Below are positions 25,494 to 33,003 of a DNA stretch of 64,000 nt, piece after piece (position 1 is the first letter of the stretch; every line of letters starts with the position of its first letter). The translations under genes and the position numbers were made by a program. A model generated the notes under the pieces. That model made no database searches. It was not told the DNA's origin and saw nothing but the letters and a program-made list of their open reading frames with translations. Source of the stretch: Bacteroides sp. GM023 (GTDB lineage: Bacteria; Bacteroidota; Bacteroidia; Bacteroidales; Bacteroidaceae); the NCBI RefSeq assembly GCF_014750685.1, contig NZ_JAAXGE010000002.1, positions 310,001-374,000 on the forward strand. The letters are read 5' to 3'.

Positions 25494-27650
25494 ATGGCGA
25501 AAAAGAAAGAAAAGAAAGAGAAAAAGGCCGGCAAGAGAATGAGTAAGAAAGAGCTGGCAGCGTTGTTAATAGACTTTTTCCATGCCAAACCCAATGAGAC
25601 TCTAAGCATGAAATTTATTTTCTCGGAATTGCGTCTCACCACCCATCCGCAGAAAATGCTATGCGTCGATATACTACATGACCTTTTGGATGATGACTAT
25701 ATCAGTGAAATAGAAAAAGGGAAGTTCCGTTTGAACAGTCACGGAACGGAGATGACAGGTACTTTCCAACGGAAGAGTAACGGTAAGAACTCGTTTATTC
25801 CCGAAGAAGGGGGCGACCCGATATTCGTAGCCGAACGTAATTCCGCCCATGCGATGAATAACGACAAGGTAAAGATAACCTTCTATGCCAAGCGGAAGAA
25901 TAGAGAAGCCGAAGGAGAAGTTATTGAAATACTGGAACGTGCCAACGATACATTCGTCGGAACGCTGGAAGTTGCCAAGTCCTATGCATTCCTGGTGACG
26001 GAGAACCGCACACTTGCCAATGACATCTTCATTCCGAAAGAGAAGCTGAAAGGTGGAAAGACGGGAGACAAGGCAATCGTAAAGGTGACCGAATGGCCGG
26101 ACAAGGCAAAGAATCCTATCGGACAAGTGATAGACATACTGGGCAAAGCCGGTGAAAACACTACGGAGATGCACGCTATTCTCGCAGAATTCGGTTTACC
26201 GTATGTATATCCGAAGGCAGTAGAGACAGCAGCCGACAAGATTCCGGCAGAGATTACTCCCGAAGAAATAGCCAAGCGCGAAGACTTCCGCAAAGTAACA
26301 ACGTTCACCATCGACCCGAAAGACGCCAAGGACTTCGACGATGCACTTTCCATCCGTTCCATTAAGAACGGCCTGTGGGAAGTAGGCGTACACATTGCCG
26401 ACGTGACACATTACGTAAAAGAAGGCGGAATCATCGACAAGGAAGCCGAGAAGCGGGCAACCTCCGTTTACCTCGTAGACCGTACCATCCCGATGCTTCC
26501 CGAACGCTTGTGTAACTTCATCTGCTCACTCCGTCCGAACGAAGAAAAGCTCGCATTCTCCGTCATCTTCGACATCACCGAAAAGGGAGAAGTCAAAGAC
26601 TCACGCGTCGTACATACAGTTATCAATTCCGACCGCCGCTTCACCTACGAAGAAGCGCAGCAGATTATTGAAACCAAAGAAGGCGACTTCAAAGAAGAAG
26701 TACTCATGCTGGATACCATTGCGAAAGCACTTCGCGAGAAACGATTCGTAGCAGGAGCCATCAACTTCGACCGTTACGAGGTGAAATTTGAAATCGACGA
26801 GAAAGGAAAACCTATCAGCGTTTATTTCAAAGAGTCGAAAGACGCCAATAAGCTCGTTGAAGAATTCATGCTGCTTGCCAACAGAACCGTAGCGGAAAAG
26901 ATAGGCCGTGTACCCAAGAACAAGAAAGCCAAAGTGCTTCCTTACCGTATCCACGACCTGCCCGACCCGGAAAAGTTGGAGAATCTGTCGCACTTCATCG
27001 CCCGCTTCGGCTATAAAGTACGTACGAGTGGAACAAAGACGGATATCTCCAAATCCATCAACCACCTGCTGGACGATATTCACGGAAAGAAAGAAGAGAA
27101 CCTGATAGAAACCGTATCTATTCGCGCCATGCAGAAGGCACGTTACTCCACGCATAATATTGGTCACTACGGACTGGCATTCGATTACTATACCCACTTC
27201 ACCTCGCCCATCCGCCGATTCCCGGACATGATGGTACATCGCCTGGTAACCAAATACATGGATGGAGGACGCAGCGTATCCGAAGCCAAGTATGAAGACC
27301 TCTGCGACCACAGTTCGAACATGGAGCAAATCGCAGCCAATGCCGAGCGTGCTTCCATCAAATACAAACAAGTGGAATTCATGAGCGAACGTCTGGGACA
27401 GATTTATGACGGCGTCATCTCCGGCGTAACCGAATGGGGACTATACGTTGAACTGAATGAAAACAAGTGCGAAGGACTTGTTCCCGTTCGTGACCTGGAT
27501 GACGACTATTACGAATTCGACGAAAAGAACTACTGTCTCCGCGGACGTCGCAAAAATAAGATATACAGTTTGGGAGACGCTATCACCGTCCGTGTAGCAC
27601 GTGCCAACCTGGAGAAGAAACAGCTCGACTTCGAATTAATTGAAAAATAA
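25494..27650 (+). CDS. rnr: Ribonuclease R, 3'-5' exoribonuclease
   Basis: The 718-residue protein has a lysine-rich N-terminus, a winged-helix-like segment (about 18-75), cold-shock OB folds (about 80-240), the RNB catalytic domain (about 255-590) with the metal-binding run TFTIDPKDAKDFDDALSIR and the later YTHFTSPIRRFPDMMVHRL, and a C-terminal S1 domain (about 630-718; GVISGVTEWGLYVEL). It degrades structured RNA processively in the cytoplasm. Length and motifs are complete. Unlike the flanking loci this is a core gene, with GC-richer codon use. Confidence 0.96.
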   Translation: MAKKKEKKEKKAGKRMSKKELAALLIDFFHAKPNETLSMKFIFSELRLTTHPQKMLCVDILHDLLDDDYISEIEKGKFRLNSHGTEMTGTFQRKSNGKNSFIPEEGGDPIFVAERNSAHAMNNDKVKITFYAKRKNREAEGEVIEILERANDTFVGTLEVAKSYAFLVTENRTLANDIFIPKEKLKGGKTGDKAIVKVTEWPDKAKNPIGQVIDILGKAGENTTEMHAILAEFGLPYVYPKAVETAADKIPAEITPEEIAKREDFRKVTTFTIDPKDAKDFDDALSIRSIKNGLWEVGVHIADVTHYVKEGGIIDKEAEKRATSVYLVDRTIPMLPERLCNFICSLRPNEEKLAFSVIFDITEKGEVKDSRVVHTVINSDRRFTYEEAQQIIETKEGDFKEEVLMLDTIAKALREKRFVAGAINFDRYEVKFEIDEKGKPISVYFKESKDANKLVEEFMLLANRTVAEKIGRVPKNKKAKVLPYRIHDLPDPEKLENLSHFIARFGYKVRTSGTKTDISKSINHLLDDIHGKKEENLIETVSIRAMQKARYSTHNIGHYGLAFDYYTHFTSPIRRFPDMMVHRLVTKYMDGGRSVSEAKYEDLCDHSSNMEQIAANAERASIKYKQVEFMSERLGQIYDGVISGVTEWGLYVELNENKCEGLVPVRDLDDDYYEFDEKNYCLRGRRKNKIYSLGDAITVRVARANLEKKQLDFELIEK

Positions 27651-27655
27651 AGAAA

Positions 27656-27788
27656 GTCGCTGTCATTAGCTTCGCTCAAAACATGCTTTGATTTTTTAGT
27701 TCAAAGCAAGACAAGTACAGGAAGGAAGAATCCGCTCTTCATATAAACATCAAGAGCAGATTCTTCGCTTCACTTGAATGACAGAGAC
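27656..27788. repeat. Nested inverted repeats between rnr and the flavin-protein gene
   Basis: Outer arms gtcgctgtcatt (27656-27667) and aatgacagagac (27777-27788) pair with one mismatch. Inside are a hairpin gctttga/tcaaagc (27685-27691 and 27701-27707) and a 13-bp stem at 27727-27739/27752-27764 with one G-T type mismatch and a 12-nt loop. A transcript would fold as a three-way structure. It may simply terminate rnr transcription, though no T-run follows. Confidence 0.55.
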
Positions 27789-27825
27789 TACGTTCCACCC
27801 TAATTATTAAGATAACTCAGAATCT

Positions 27826-28305
27826 ATGAAAACCCTTATTATCGAAGACAAACAACGAATCGAATCCATTATCCTTCACTGCGATGCCTGTTTCGTAGGT
27901 ATCATAGACCTTGAAGGTAATCCATACGTAATTCCGATGAACTTCGGTTATGAAAACGGCACACTTTATCTGCACTCCGGCCCCGAAGGCGGTAAAATAG
28001 AGATGCTGGAACGCAACAACCATGTCTGCATCACCTTCAGTCTCGGACATAAACTCGTCTACCAACATGAGAAGGTAGCTTGCAGTTACAGCATGCGTTC
28101 CGAAAGCGCCATGTGTCGCGGGAAAGTGGAATTTATAGAAGACATAGACGAAAAACGTAGTGCACTGGACATCATCATGCGCCACTACACAAACAACGAA
28201 TTCACTTATTCCGACCCGGCCGTACGCAACGTAAAAGTGTGGAAAGTAGCGGTAGAGCAAATGACAGGAAAAGTATTCGGCCTTCGTGCCGGTGAGAAAC
28301 CATGA
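27826..28305 (+). CDS. Pyridoxamine-5'-phosphate oxidase-like flavin-binding protein (NimA-like)
   Basis: The 159-residue protein has the split-barrel FMN-binding pattern of the PNPOx/Nim group: CDACFVGIIDLEGNPYVIPMNFGYENGTLYLHS, then GGKIEMLERNNHVCITF and SAMCRGKVEFIED, ending VKVWKVAVEQMTGK. Relatives include 5-nitroimidazole reductases and heme/flavin-handling proteins; most chromosomal members have no proven role, so resistance should not be assumed. Its TGA overlaps the ATG of the following HTCS gene (ATGA at 28302-28305), implying coupled translation. Confidence 0.85.
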   Translation: MKTLIIEDKQRIESIILHCDACFVGIIDLEGNPYVIPMNFGYENGTLYLHSGPEGGKIEMLERNNHVCITFSLGHKLVYQHEKVACSYSMRSESAMCRGKVEFIEDIDEKRSALDIIMRHYTNNEFTYSDPAVRNVKVWKVAVEQMTGKVFGLRAGEKP

Positions 28306-31300
28306 AACGGTTTCTGATTTTCTGCTTATTCACCATTACTCTTCTGTTACCTGTTTTTCCCATTCCCTCCCAATCAGAAAAGCAGGTAAACAGCCATTCT
28401 TTTACCTATCAGTACCTCACCACCAAGGAAGGACTAAGCAACCAGCGCGTCTTTTCCATTCTCGAAGACAAGAAAGGCTTCATATGGATTTCCACCCGTT
28501 CAGGCGTAGACTGCTTTAACGGAAGAACCGTGAAGAACTACAACCTCTTCGGAGAAGACATCATCGTAGACGGAGCCGGACGCATGATTTACCTGACCAA
28601 AGACTCTCACGAAACACTTTGGGCATACACGAACGCCGGAAAAGTATTCAAATACAACTCCATATCCGATGCCTTCACGCTCGAAATAGACGTAGCCGAA
28701 CTGACAGAAAGCGGAATCCTGCTAAATGACCTCTTTATCGACTCATCCGACCGCTTTTGGTTCGGACTGAAAAACGGACTGTTCTGCTACGACAGTTCCA
28801 ACGCCCATATAGAGAACATACTGAAAGGGAAATGCGTCAACTCCCTATCCTTCTCCCCAACCAACGAAATTCTGTACATCGCCACTACCGAGGGACTCTA
28901 CGCACGCAACCGCCAGAACGGAAAACTCACTGCCATCTTGCCCGGCTGCTACATTCAATCCGTATTTTACGACTCCGCAACCTCCCTGTTATGGATAGGA
29001 ACATTCAATGCCGGAGTAACAGTACAGGATACCCGCACCGGAAACTGTGTATCCAACGAATCACTGAACCAATTGCCACATCTCCCCTATCGTTCCATCA
29101 TTCCCTATGACGGACAAACAATACTATTGGGAATAGACGGCGCAGGCGTCTATGCAGCTACCCGCGACGCAAAAGACTCCTGGTCTTTCCTCAACGCCAA
29201 CCAGGAAGAAGAAGGCGAACTGAAAGGCAACGGCATCTATGCCCTTTGCAAAGACAGTTCTTCCAATCTATGGATTGGAAGCTACACAGGCGGTGTCGCC
29301 TACGCCAACCCGAAAAGATATTTCTTCGAGCTCACCCGGCACGAATACAAAAACCCGCAATCACTGACGAACAACCACGTCAACGCAATCCTCGAAGACA
29401 ACGAAGGCGATTTATGGTATGCCACCAATCAAGGTATCAGCGTACACCTGACAAAGTCCGGCAACTGGAAACACTTCCTGAAAGAAAACGTATTCCTGAC
29501 ACTCTGCAACGACGGAGACGGCAACGTATGGACAGGCGGTTACGGCACAGGCGCCTATTGCCTCAACAAACACACAGGCATCCGCCGCCACCTCACCACC
29601 GACCAACCGGGCACGCTGACGACCAACTATATCTACTCCATCCTGAAAGATGAAAACAACAAAGACCTGTGGCTGGGCGGCATGTACGGCAATCTCGTCA
29701 GATACACCCCACCCCAGGCAGGAAAAGCAGAAGAATTCACCTCATACGGCATCACGCTTATCAACTCGATAACCCAAGTCAGCAAAGACACCCTGGCACT
29801 GGCGACAGCCAACGGCCTTTATCTATTGGATAAGCAAACAGGAAACTTCCAACAATACTTCACCTCGCCTTCCAACGCCGACACCCGGAGTAACAGCTTC
29901 ATCTATTCCATGTACTTCCCGTGCCCCGACAAAGTATGGTTCGGAACAGACGGCGGCGGCATCAACCTGCTAGACCTGAAAACCGGCAAAGCCGTCACCT
30001 ACTCCACCGCAGACGGACTGCCTTCCAACTACGTCTACAGCATCCTGCCCGACAACGAAGGACATCTATGGCTCAGCACGGACAAGGGACTGGCTTACAT
30101 CACCCCTTCTCCCACACCTGAAATCACCAACATCGGCTTCCTCGACGGACTGGCAAACGAATTCAACTTCATGTCCTACACCCGCCTGAGAAACGGAGAC
30201 TTCATCTACGGAAGCACCAACGGCGCCATACGCTTCAACCCGGAGAACTTCACCCGTCCTCTCTACGAAGCCCCCTTACACTTCACCTCTTTCGAAGTTC
30301 CGCAAAAATCACGCGAAAAGACCGAAGAGAAGAAGATACAATTCAACCGCATGCTGAACGAAGGAAAAACAATCCAACTGAAATACAACGAGAACTCGTT
30401 CCTTATCTCTTTCATCTCCGTCTCCTACCAGTATCAGCAGGACATTCAGTACAGCTACCAACTGAAAGGTTTCGAGCAGAACTGGAGCGCCCCGACCGGC
30501 GAGCTAGGCATCCGGTACACCAACATTCCCCCGGGCGACTATACTTTCCACGTGAAAAGCATGAGCAAGAACGGCGGTCAGCAACTGGACGAGCAAACCA
30601 TCCGCATACACATAGCGCAGCCCTACTGGAACACCGCATCCGCCTGGCTGATATACATTATCCTGCTGGCGGGAATCACCTATTTCGTATGGCGTTTCTT
30701 TGCCAACAAAATGGAGAAGAAGCACTTCTCCGAAAAGATACAGTTCTTCATCAACACCGCCCATGACATCCGCACCCCGGTAACGCTTATCATGGCTCCC
30801 CTCGGCGACCTAAGCAAAGAAGAAGGGCTCTCCAAAGAAGGAAAAAGATACCTGCAAATCGCCCGCAAGAACACAGAAAAGTTGTACAACCTAATTACGC
30901 AACTACTCGACTTCCAAAAGATAGACACTACCCACCTCACCCTGCAAGTAGCCGAATATGACTTGAAATCGTACTTACAGGAAAAGGTTCTCAACTTCCA
31001 GACACTCTGCGAAAGCAAGCAAATCCGCATGCAACTGCTTCTGCCGGACTCCCCCGTCTCCCTTTGGATGGACAAGGACAAAGCGGATAAAATCTTCGAC
31101 AATCTTTTCTCGAACGCAGTGAAATACACTTCCGTCGGTGGAGAAATCACCATCAAAGCAGAGCAGAACGACAAGAAGATAACTATCGCAGTGAAAGACA
31201 ACGGTATAGGTATCCCGCGCAAAGCGCAGCGTTATATCTTCTCCAACTTCTACCGTGCCGAAAATGCCGTCAACTCCAAAGAAACGGGTAGCGGTATCGG

Positions 31301-32381
31301 TCTGCTCCTTACCCGCCGTCTTATGAAACTGCACAAAGGGCACATCTCTTTCAGCAGCAACGAGGGAGAAGGTTCCACCTTCCTGCTCACTTTCCGCAAG
31401 GGGAACCGCCATTTGGCAAGATACATCGTCCCTGCCCGGATAGACACTTCCAGCATTCCCGCGACAGAACCGATTACGGAAGTCATCGAACCGTCCGACC
31501 TATTATCCGACTTTCCTGACTTGTTCGACGCCGATTTGTCCGACACCGATTTGTCCGACCCCGGCAATAACAACAACCCGCAAACTGACAAATCCAAAGA
31601 ACGGATTATGATAGTAGAGGACAACGACGAACTCCGCTTCTACCTCAAAAAGACTTTTGCACCCATCTATTCCGTCATCGACAAGCCCGACGGCGAATCT
31701 GCCCTGGAATATCTGAAAGAGAAATCCGTAGAACTAATAATCTCCGACGTCATGATGCCGGGTATTCAGGGAGACGAACTCTGCCGCCGTATTAAATCGG
31801 ACTTCGCCACCTCGCATATCCCCGTCATCCTGCTGACGGCCAAGACAGAAAAAGACGCCATCCTCGAAGGACTGGAAAGCGGTGCGGACGACTACTTGAC
31901 CAAGCCTTTTGACACGGAAATCCTGAAAACCAAAATCAAAGGAGTATTGCAGAACCGCAAGATTATGCGAGAGTATTTCCTCTCCCACTCACTAAGTTCT
32001 GCCCCTACCACCGCTGTCGCACCCAACGAAGACAAAGAAAACGTAGCATGCGCCGGTCTTCTGTCCCCCATGGACAAGGAGTTTCTGGAACGCTGCACCA
32101 AACTCGTCACGGAAAACCTGGCAAATCCGGATTTCACCATCAACCAGCTTTGCCGTGAGGTGGCACTAAGCCGTACCCTATTCTACGAAAAGCTGAAAGC
32201 CTTGACGGGGCAAGCACCTACCGAGTTTATCAAGCTACTGCGTATGACGGAAGCCGCCAACCTGCTGAAACAACAGATTCCGGTGCAGGAAGTCGCCCTG
32301 CTGGTCGGCTTCACCGATTCCAAGTATTTCAGTACTGCCTTCAAGAAGCATTACGGAGTCTCTCCGAGCAAGTTCCTCTAA
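28302..32381 (+). CDS. Hybrid two-component system regulator (HTCS)
   Basis: A single 1359-residue polypeptide combines sensor kinase and response regulator. Order: signal/anchor segment (about 1-22); periplasmic two-bladed-propeller sensor of reg_prop repeats (about 40-680; repeated LWIGTF, DLWYATNQG, VWFGTDGG units); Y_Y_Y domain (about 690-765); transmembrane helix (about 776-797); HisKA with phospho-acceptor His821 in NTAHDIRTP; HATPase (DNGIGIP, GSGIGL); receiver domain with acceptor Asp1149 in IISDVMMPG; and AraC-type DNA-binding domain (about 1260-1359). HTCS proteins bind an oligosaccharide in the periplasm and activate the adjacent PUL, here the SusC-to-GH3 operon. A tandem repeat upstream of that SusC is its probable target. 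Confidence 0.96.
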   Translation: MKRFLIFCLFTITLLLPVFPIPSQSEKQVNSHSFTYQYLTTKEGLSNQRVFSILEDKKGFIWISTRSGVDCFNGRTVKNYNLFGEDIIVDGAGRMIYLTKDSHETLWAYTNAGKVFKYNSISDAFTLEIDVAELTESGILLNDLFIDSSDRFWFGLKNGLFCYDSSNAHIENILKGKCVNSLSFSPTNEILYIATTEGLYARNRQNGKLTAILPGCYIQSVFYDSATSLLWIGTFNAGVTVQDTRTGNCVSNESLNQLPHLPYRSIIPYDGQTILLGIDGAGVYAATRDAKDSWSFLNANQEEEGELKGNGIYALCKDSSSNLWIGSYTGGVAYANPKRYFFELTRHEYKNPQSLTNNHVNAILEDNEGDLWYATNQGISVHLTKSGNWKHFLKENVFLTLCNDGDGNVWTGGYGTGAYCLNKHTGIRRHLTTDQPGTLTTNYIYSILKDENNKDLWLGGMYGNLVRYTPPQAGKAEEFTSYGITLINSITQVSKDTLALATANGLYLLDKQTGNFQQYFTSPSNADTRSNSFIYSMYFPCPDKVWFGTDGGGINLLDLKTGKAVTYSTADGLPSNYVYSILPDNEGHLWLSTDKGLAYITPSPTPEITNIGFLDGLANEFNFMSYTRLRNGDFIYGSTNGAIRFNPENFTRPLYEAPLHFTSFEVPQKSREKTEEKKIQFNRMLNEGKTIQLKYNENSFLISFISVSYQYQQDIQYSYQLKGFEQNWSAPTGELGIRYTNIPPGDYTFHVKSMSKNGGQQLDEQTIRIHIAQPYWNTASAWLIYIILLAGITYFVWRFFANKMEKKHFSEKIQFFINTAHDIRTPVTLIMAPLGDLSKEEGLSKEGKRYLQIARKNTEKLYNLITQLLDFQKIDTTHLTLQVAEYDLKSYLQEKVLNFQTLCESKQIRMQLLLPDSPVSLWMDKDKADKIFDNLFSNAVKYTSVGGEITIKAEQNDKKITIAVKDNGIGIPRKAQRYIFSNFYRAENAVNSKETGSGIGLLLTRRLMKLHKGHISFSSNEGEGSTFLLTFRKGNRHLARYIVPARIDTSSIPATEPITEVIEPSDLLSDFPDLFDADLSDTDLSDPGNNNNPQTDKSKERIMIVEDNDELRFYLKKTFAPIYSVIDKPDGESALEYLKEKSVELIISDVMMPGIQGDELCRRIKSDFATSHIPVILLTAKTEKDAILEGLESGADDYLTKPFDTEILKTKIKGVLQNRKIMREYFLSHSLSSAPTTAVAPNEDKENVACAGLLSPMDKEFLERCTKLVTENLANPDFTINQLCREVALSRTLFYEKLKALTGQAPTEFIKLLRMTEAANLLKQQIPVQEVALLVGFTDSKYFSTAFKKHYGVSPSKFL

Positions 32382-32398
32382 ACAAAAGTTAGACGCCA

Positions 32399-32495
32399 TT
32401 TTGCTCCCATGCTCCCACTAAACATCCACATTTCTTTATTCATCGGCACTTCAGCTATGGGAGCAACTATGGCAGCAGTATGGGAGCAACTTTTT
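32399..32495 (+). terminator. Terminator-like repeats after the HTCS gene
   Basis: ttgctcccat (32401-32410) can pair with either of two identical copies of atgggagcaa at 32457-32466 and 32480-32489, the second followed by CTTTTT. The two right-hand copies are 23 nt apart. The second pairing looks like an intrinsic terminator; the first would be an alternative fold. Confidence 0.5.
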
Positions 32496-32573
32496 ACCCT
32501 CACACTTCTTGCGGCTTAATCCGCTATACAACATAGGATATGCAACCGCTATACTTTCCTTATCTCTCCTTTA

Positions 32574-32717
32574 TTCTTGTGTTAAGGCACCGATATAGTT
32601 AATTCTCCACAGCCGTGGTAAGGACTCGTCACAGCCGTGGAAGATTCTCTTCATGACCGTGGTGAGAGTTCGTCACGACCGTGACGAATTAACTATATCG
32701 GTGCCTTAGCACAAGAA
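32574..32717. repeat. 22-nt-period array 2 inside a 32-bp inverted repeat
   Basis: Outer arms at 32574-32605 and 32686-32717 are complementary over 32 nt with a single mismatch (which would be a G-U pair in RNA). The array repeats every 22 nt: units start at about 32584, 32606, 32628, 32650 and 32672, and the middle four each carry a small palindrome of the form CCAC-AGC-CGTGG or CACGACCGTG. The region is GC-rich relative to its surroundings and codes for nothing. As RNA it would make a very stable stem crowned by small hairpins. It shares period and design, but not sequence, with arrays at 5075 and 54748. Confidence 0.82.
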
Positions 32718-32899
32718 CAAGCAATAGAAAACAGATGGTTCCCTACTTCCCAGCTCATATTCTCCTACTTCCTAACTTCCATTTCCTTATTTATCACGAC
32801 CGGGAAAATCCCTTTGCGGTCTTATTATAAGAGCCACCTCACCATCAAATACCAGATTCTTTTTGTATACTTGCAGAATAAAAAGGCGGAAAAAATGCA

Positions 32900-32941
32900 A
32901 TTCCGATAGTTTTTCAACCTATTCCGATAGCTTTCAAACCT
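32900..32941 (+). promoter_or_regulatory. Tandem 21-bp direct repeat, probable HTCS operator
   Basis: Two abutting 21-nt copies (32900-32920 and 32921-32941) match at 18 of 21 positions; both contain ATTCCGATAG and end CAACCT or AAACCT. They end 20 nt before the -7 element of the SusC operon. Tandem direct repeats spaced by two helical turns are what AraC-type activators bind, and the HTCS gene is directly upstream, so this is its likely site. Confidence 0.7.
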
Positions 32942-32961
32942 GGCTAGACGGTGTTACGTCC

Positions 32962-32969
32962 TATATTTG
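32962..32969 (+). promoter_or_regulatory. -7 element of the SusC-to-GH3 operon
   Basis: TATATTTG is a perfect TAnnTTTG match 34 nt before the SusC ATG. No TTTG -33 element is found at 19-21 nt upstream, as expected for a promoter that needs an activator. Confidence 0.6.
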
Positions 32970-33003
32970 TGACGTAAATCAACAATCTAATATCATAATT
33001 AAA

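Larger units (their letters stand above)
32382..33003. other. Regulatory intergenic region between HTCS and SusC
   Basis: This 622-nt stretch has no credible gene; an open frame reaching back from SusC to 32863 is only an extension without signal peptide. In order it holds an inverted/direct repeat terminator (32399-32495), the 22-nt-period array inside a 32-bp inverted repeat (32574-32717), about 180 nt of unremarkable AT-rich DNA, the tandem 21-bp repeat (32900-32941) and a -7 element (32962-32969). Confidence 0.8.

Noticed and set aside
26601..27371. 256-codon minus-strand open frame inside rnr
   Set aside because: Fully antisense to conserved RNB-domain codons; its translation shows no family pattern.
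32574..32717. Invertible (phase-variable) promoter segment
   Set aside because: The 32-bp arms could recombine, but the inner 80 nt contains no -7 or -33 motif and no site-specific recombinase gene is in the window.
32863..33003. Earlier start for the SusC gene at 32863
   Set aside because: The extension covers the operator and -7 element and would hide the signal peptide that begins at 33004.
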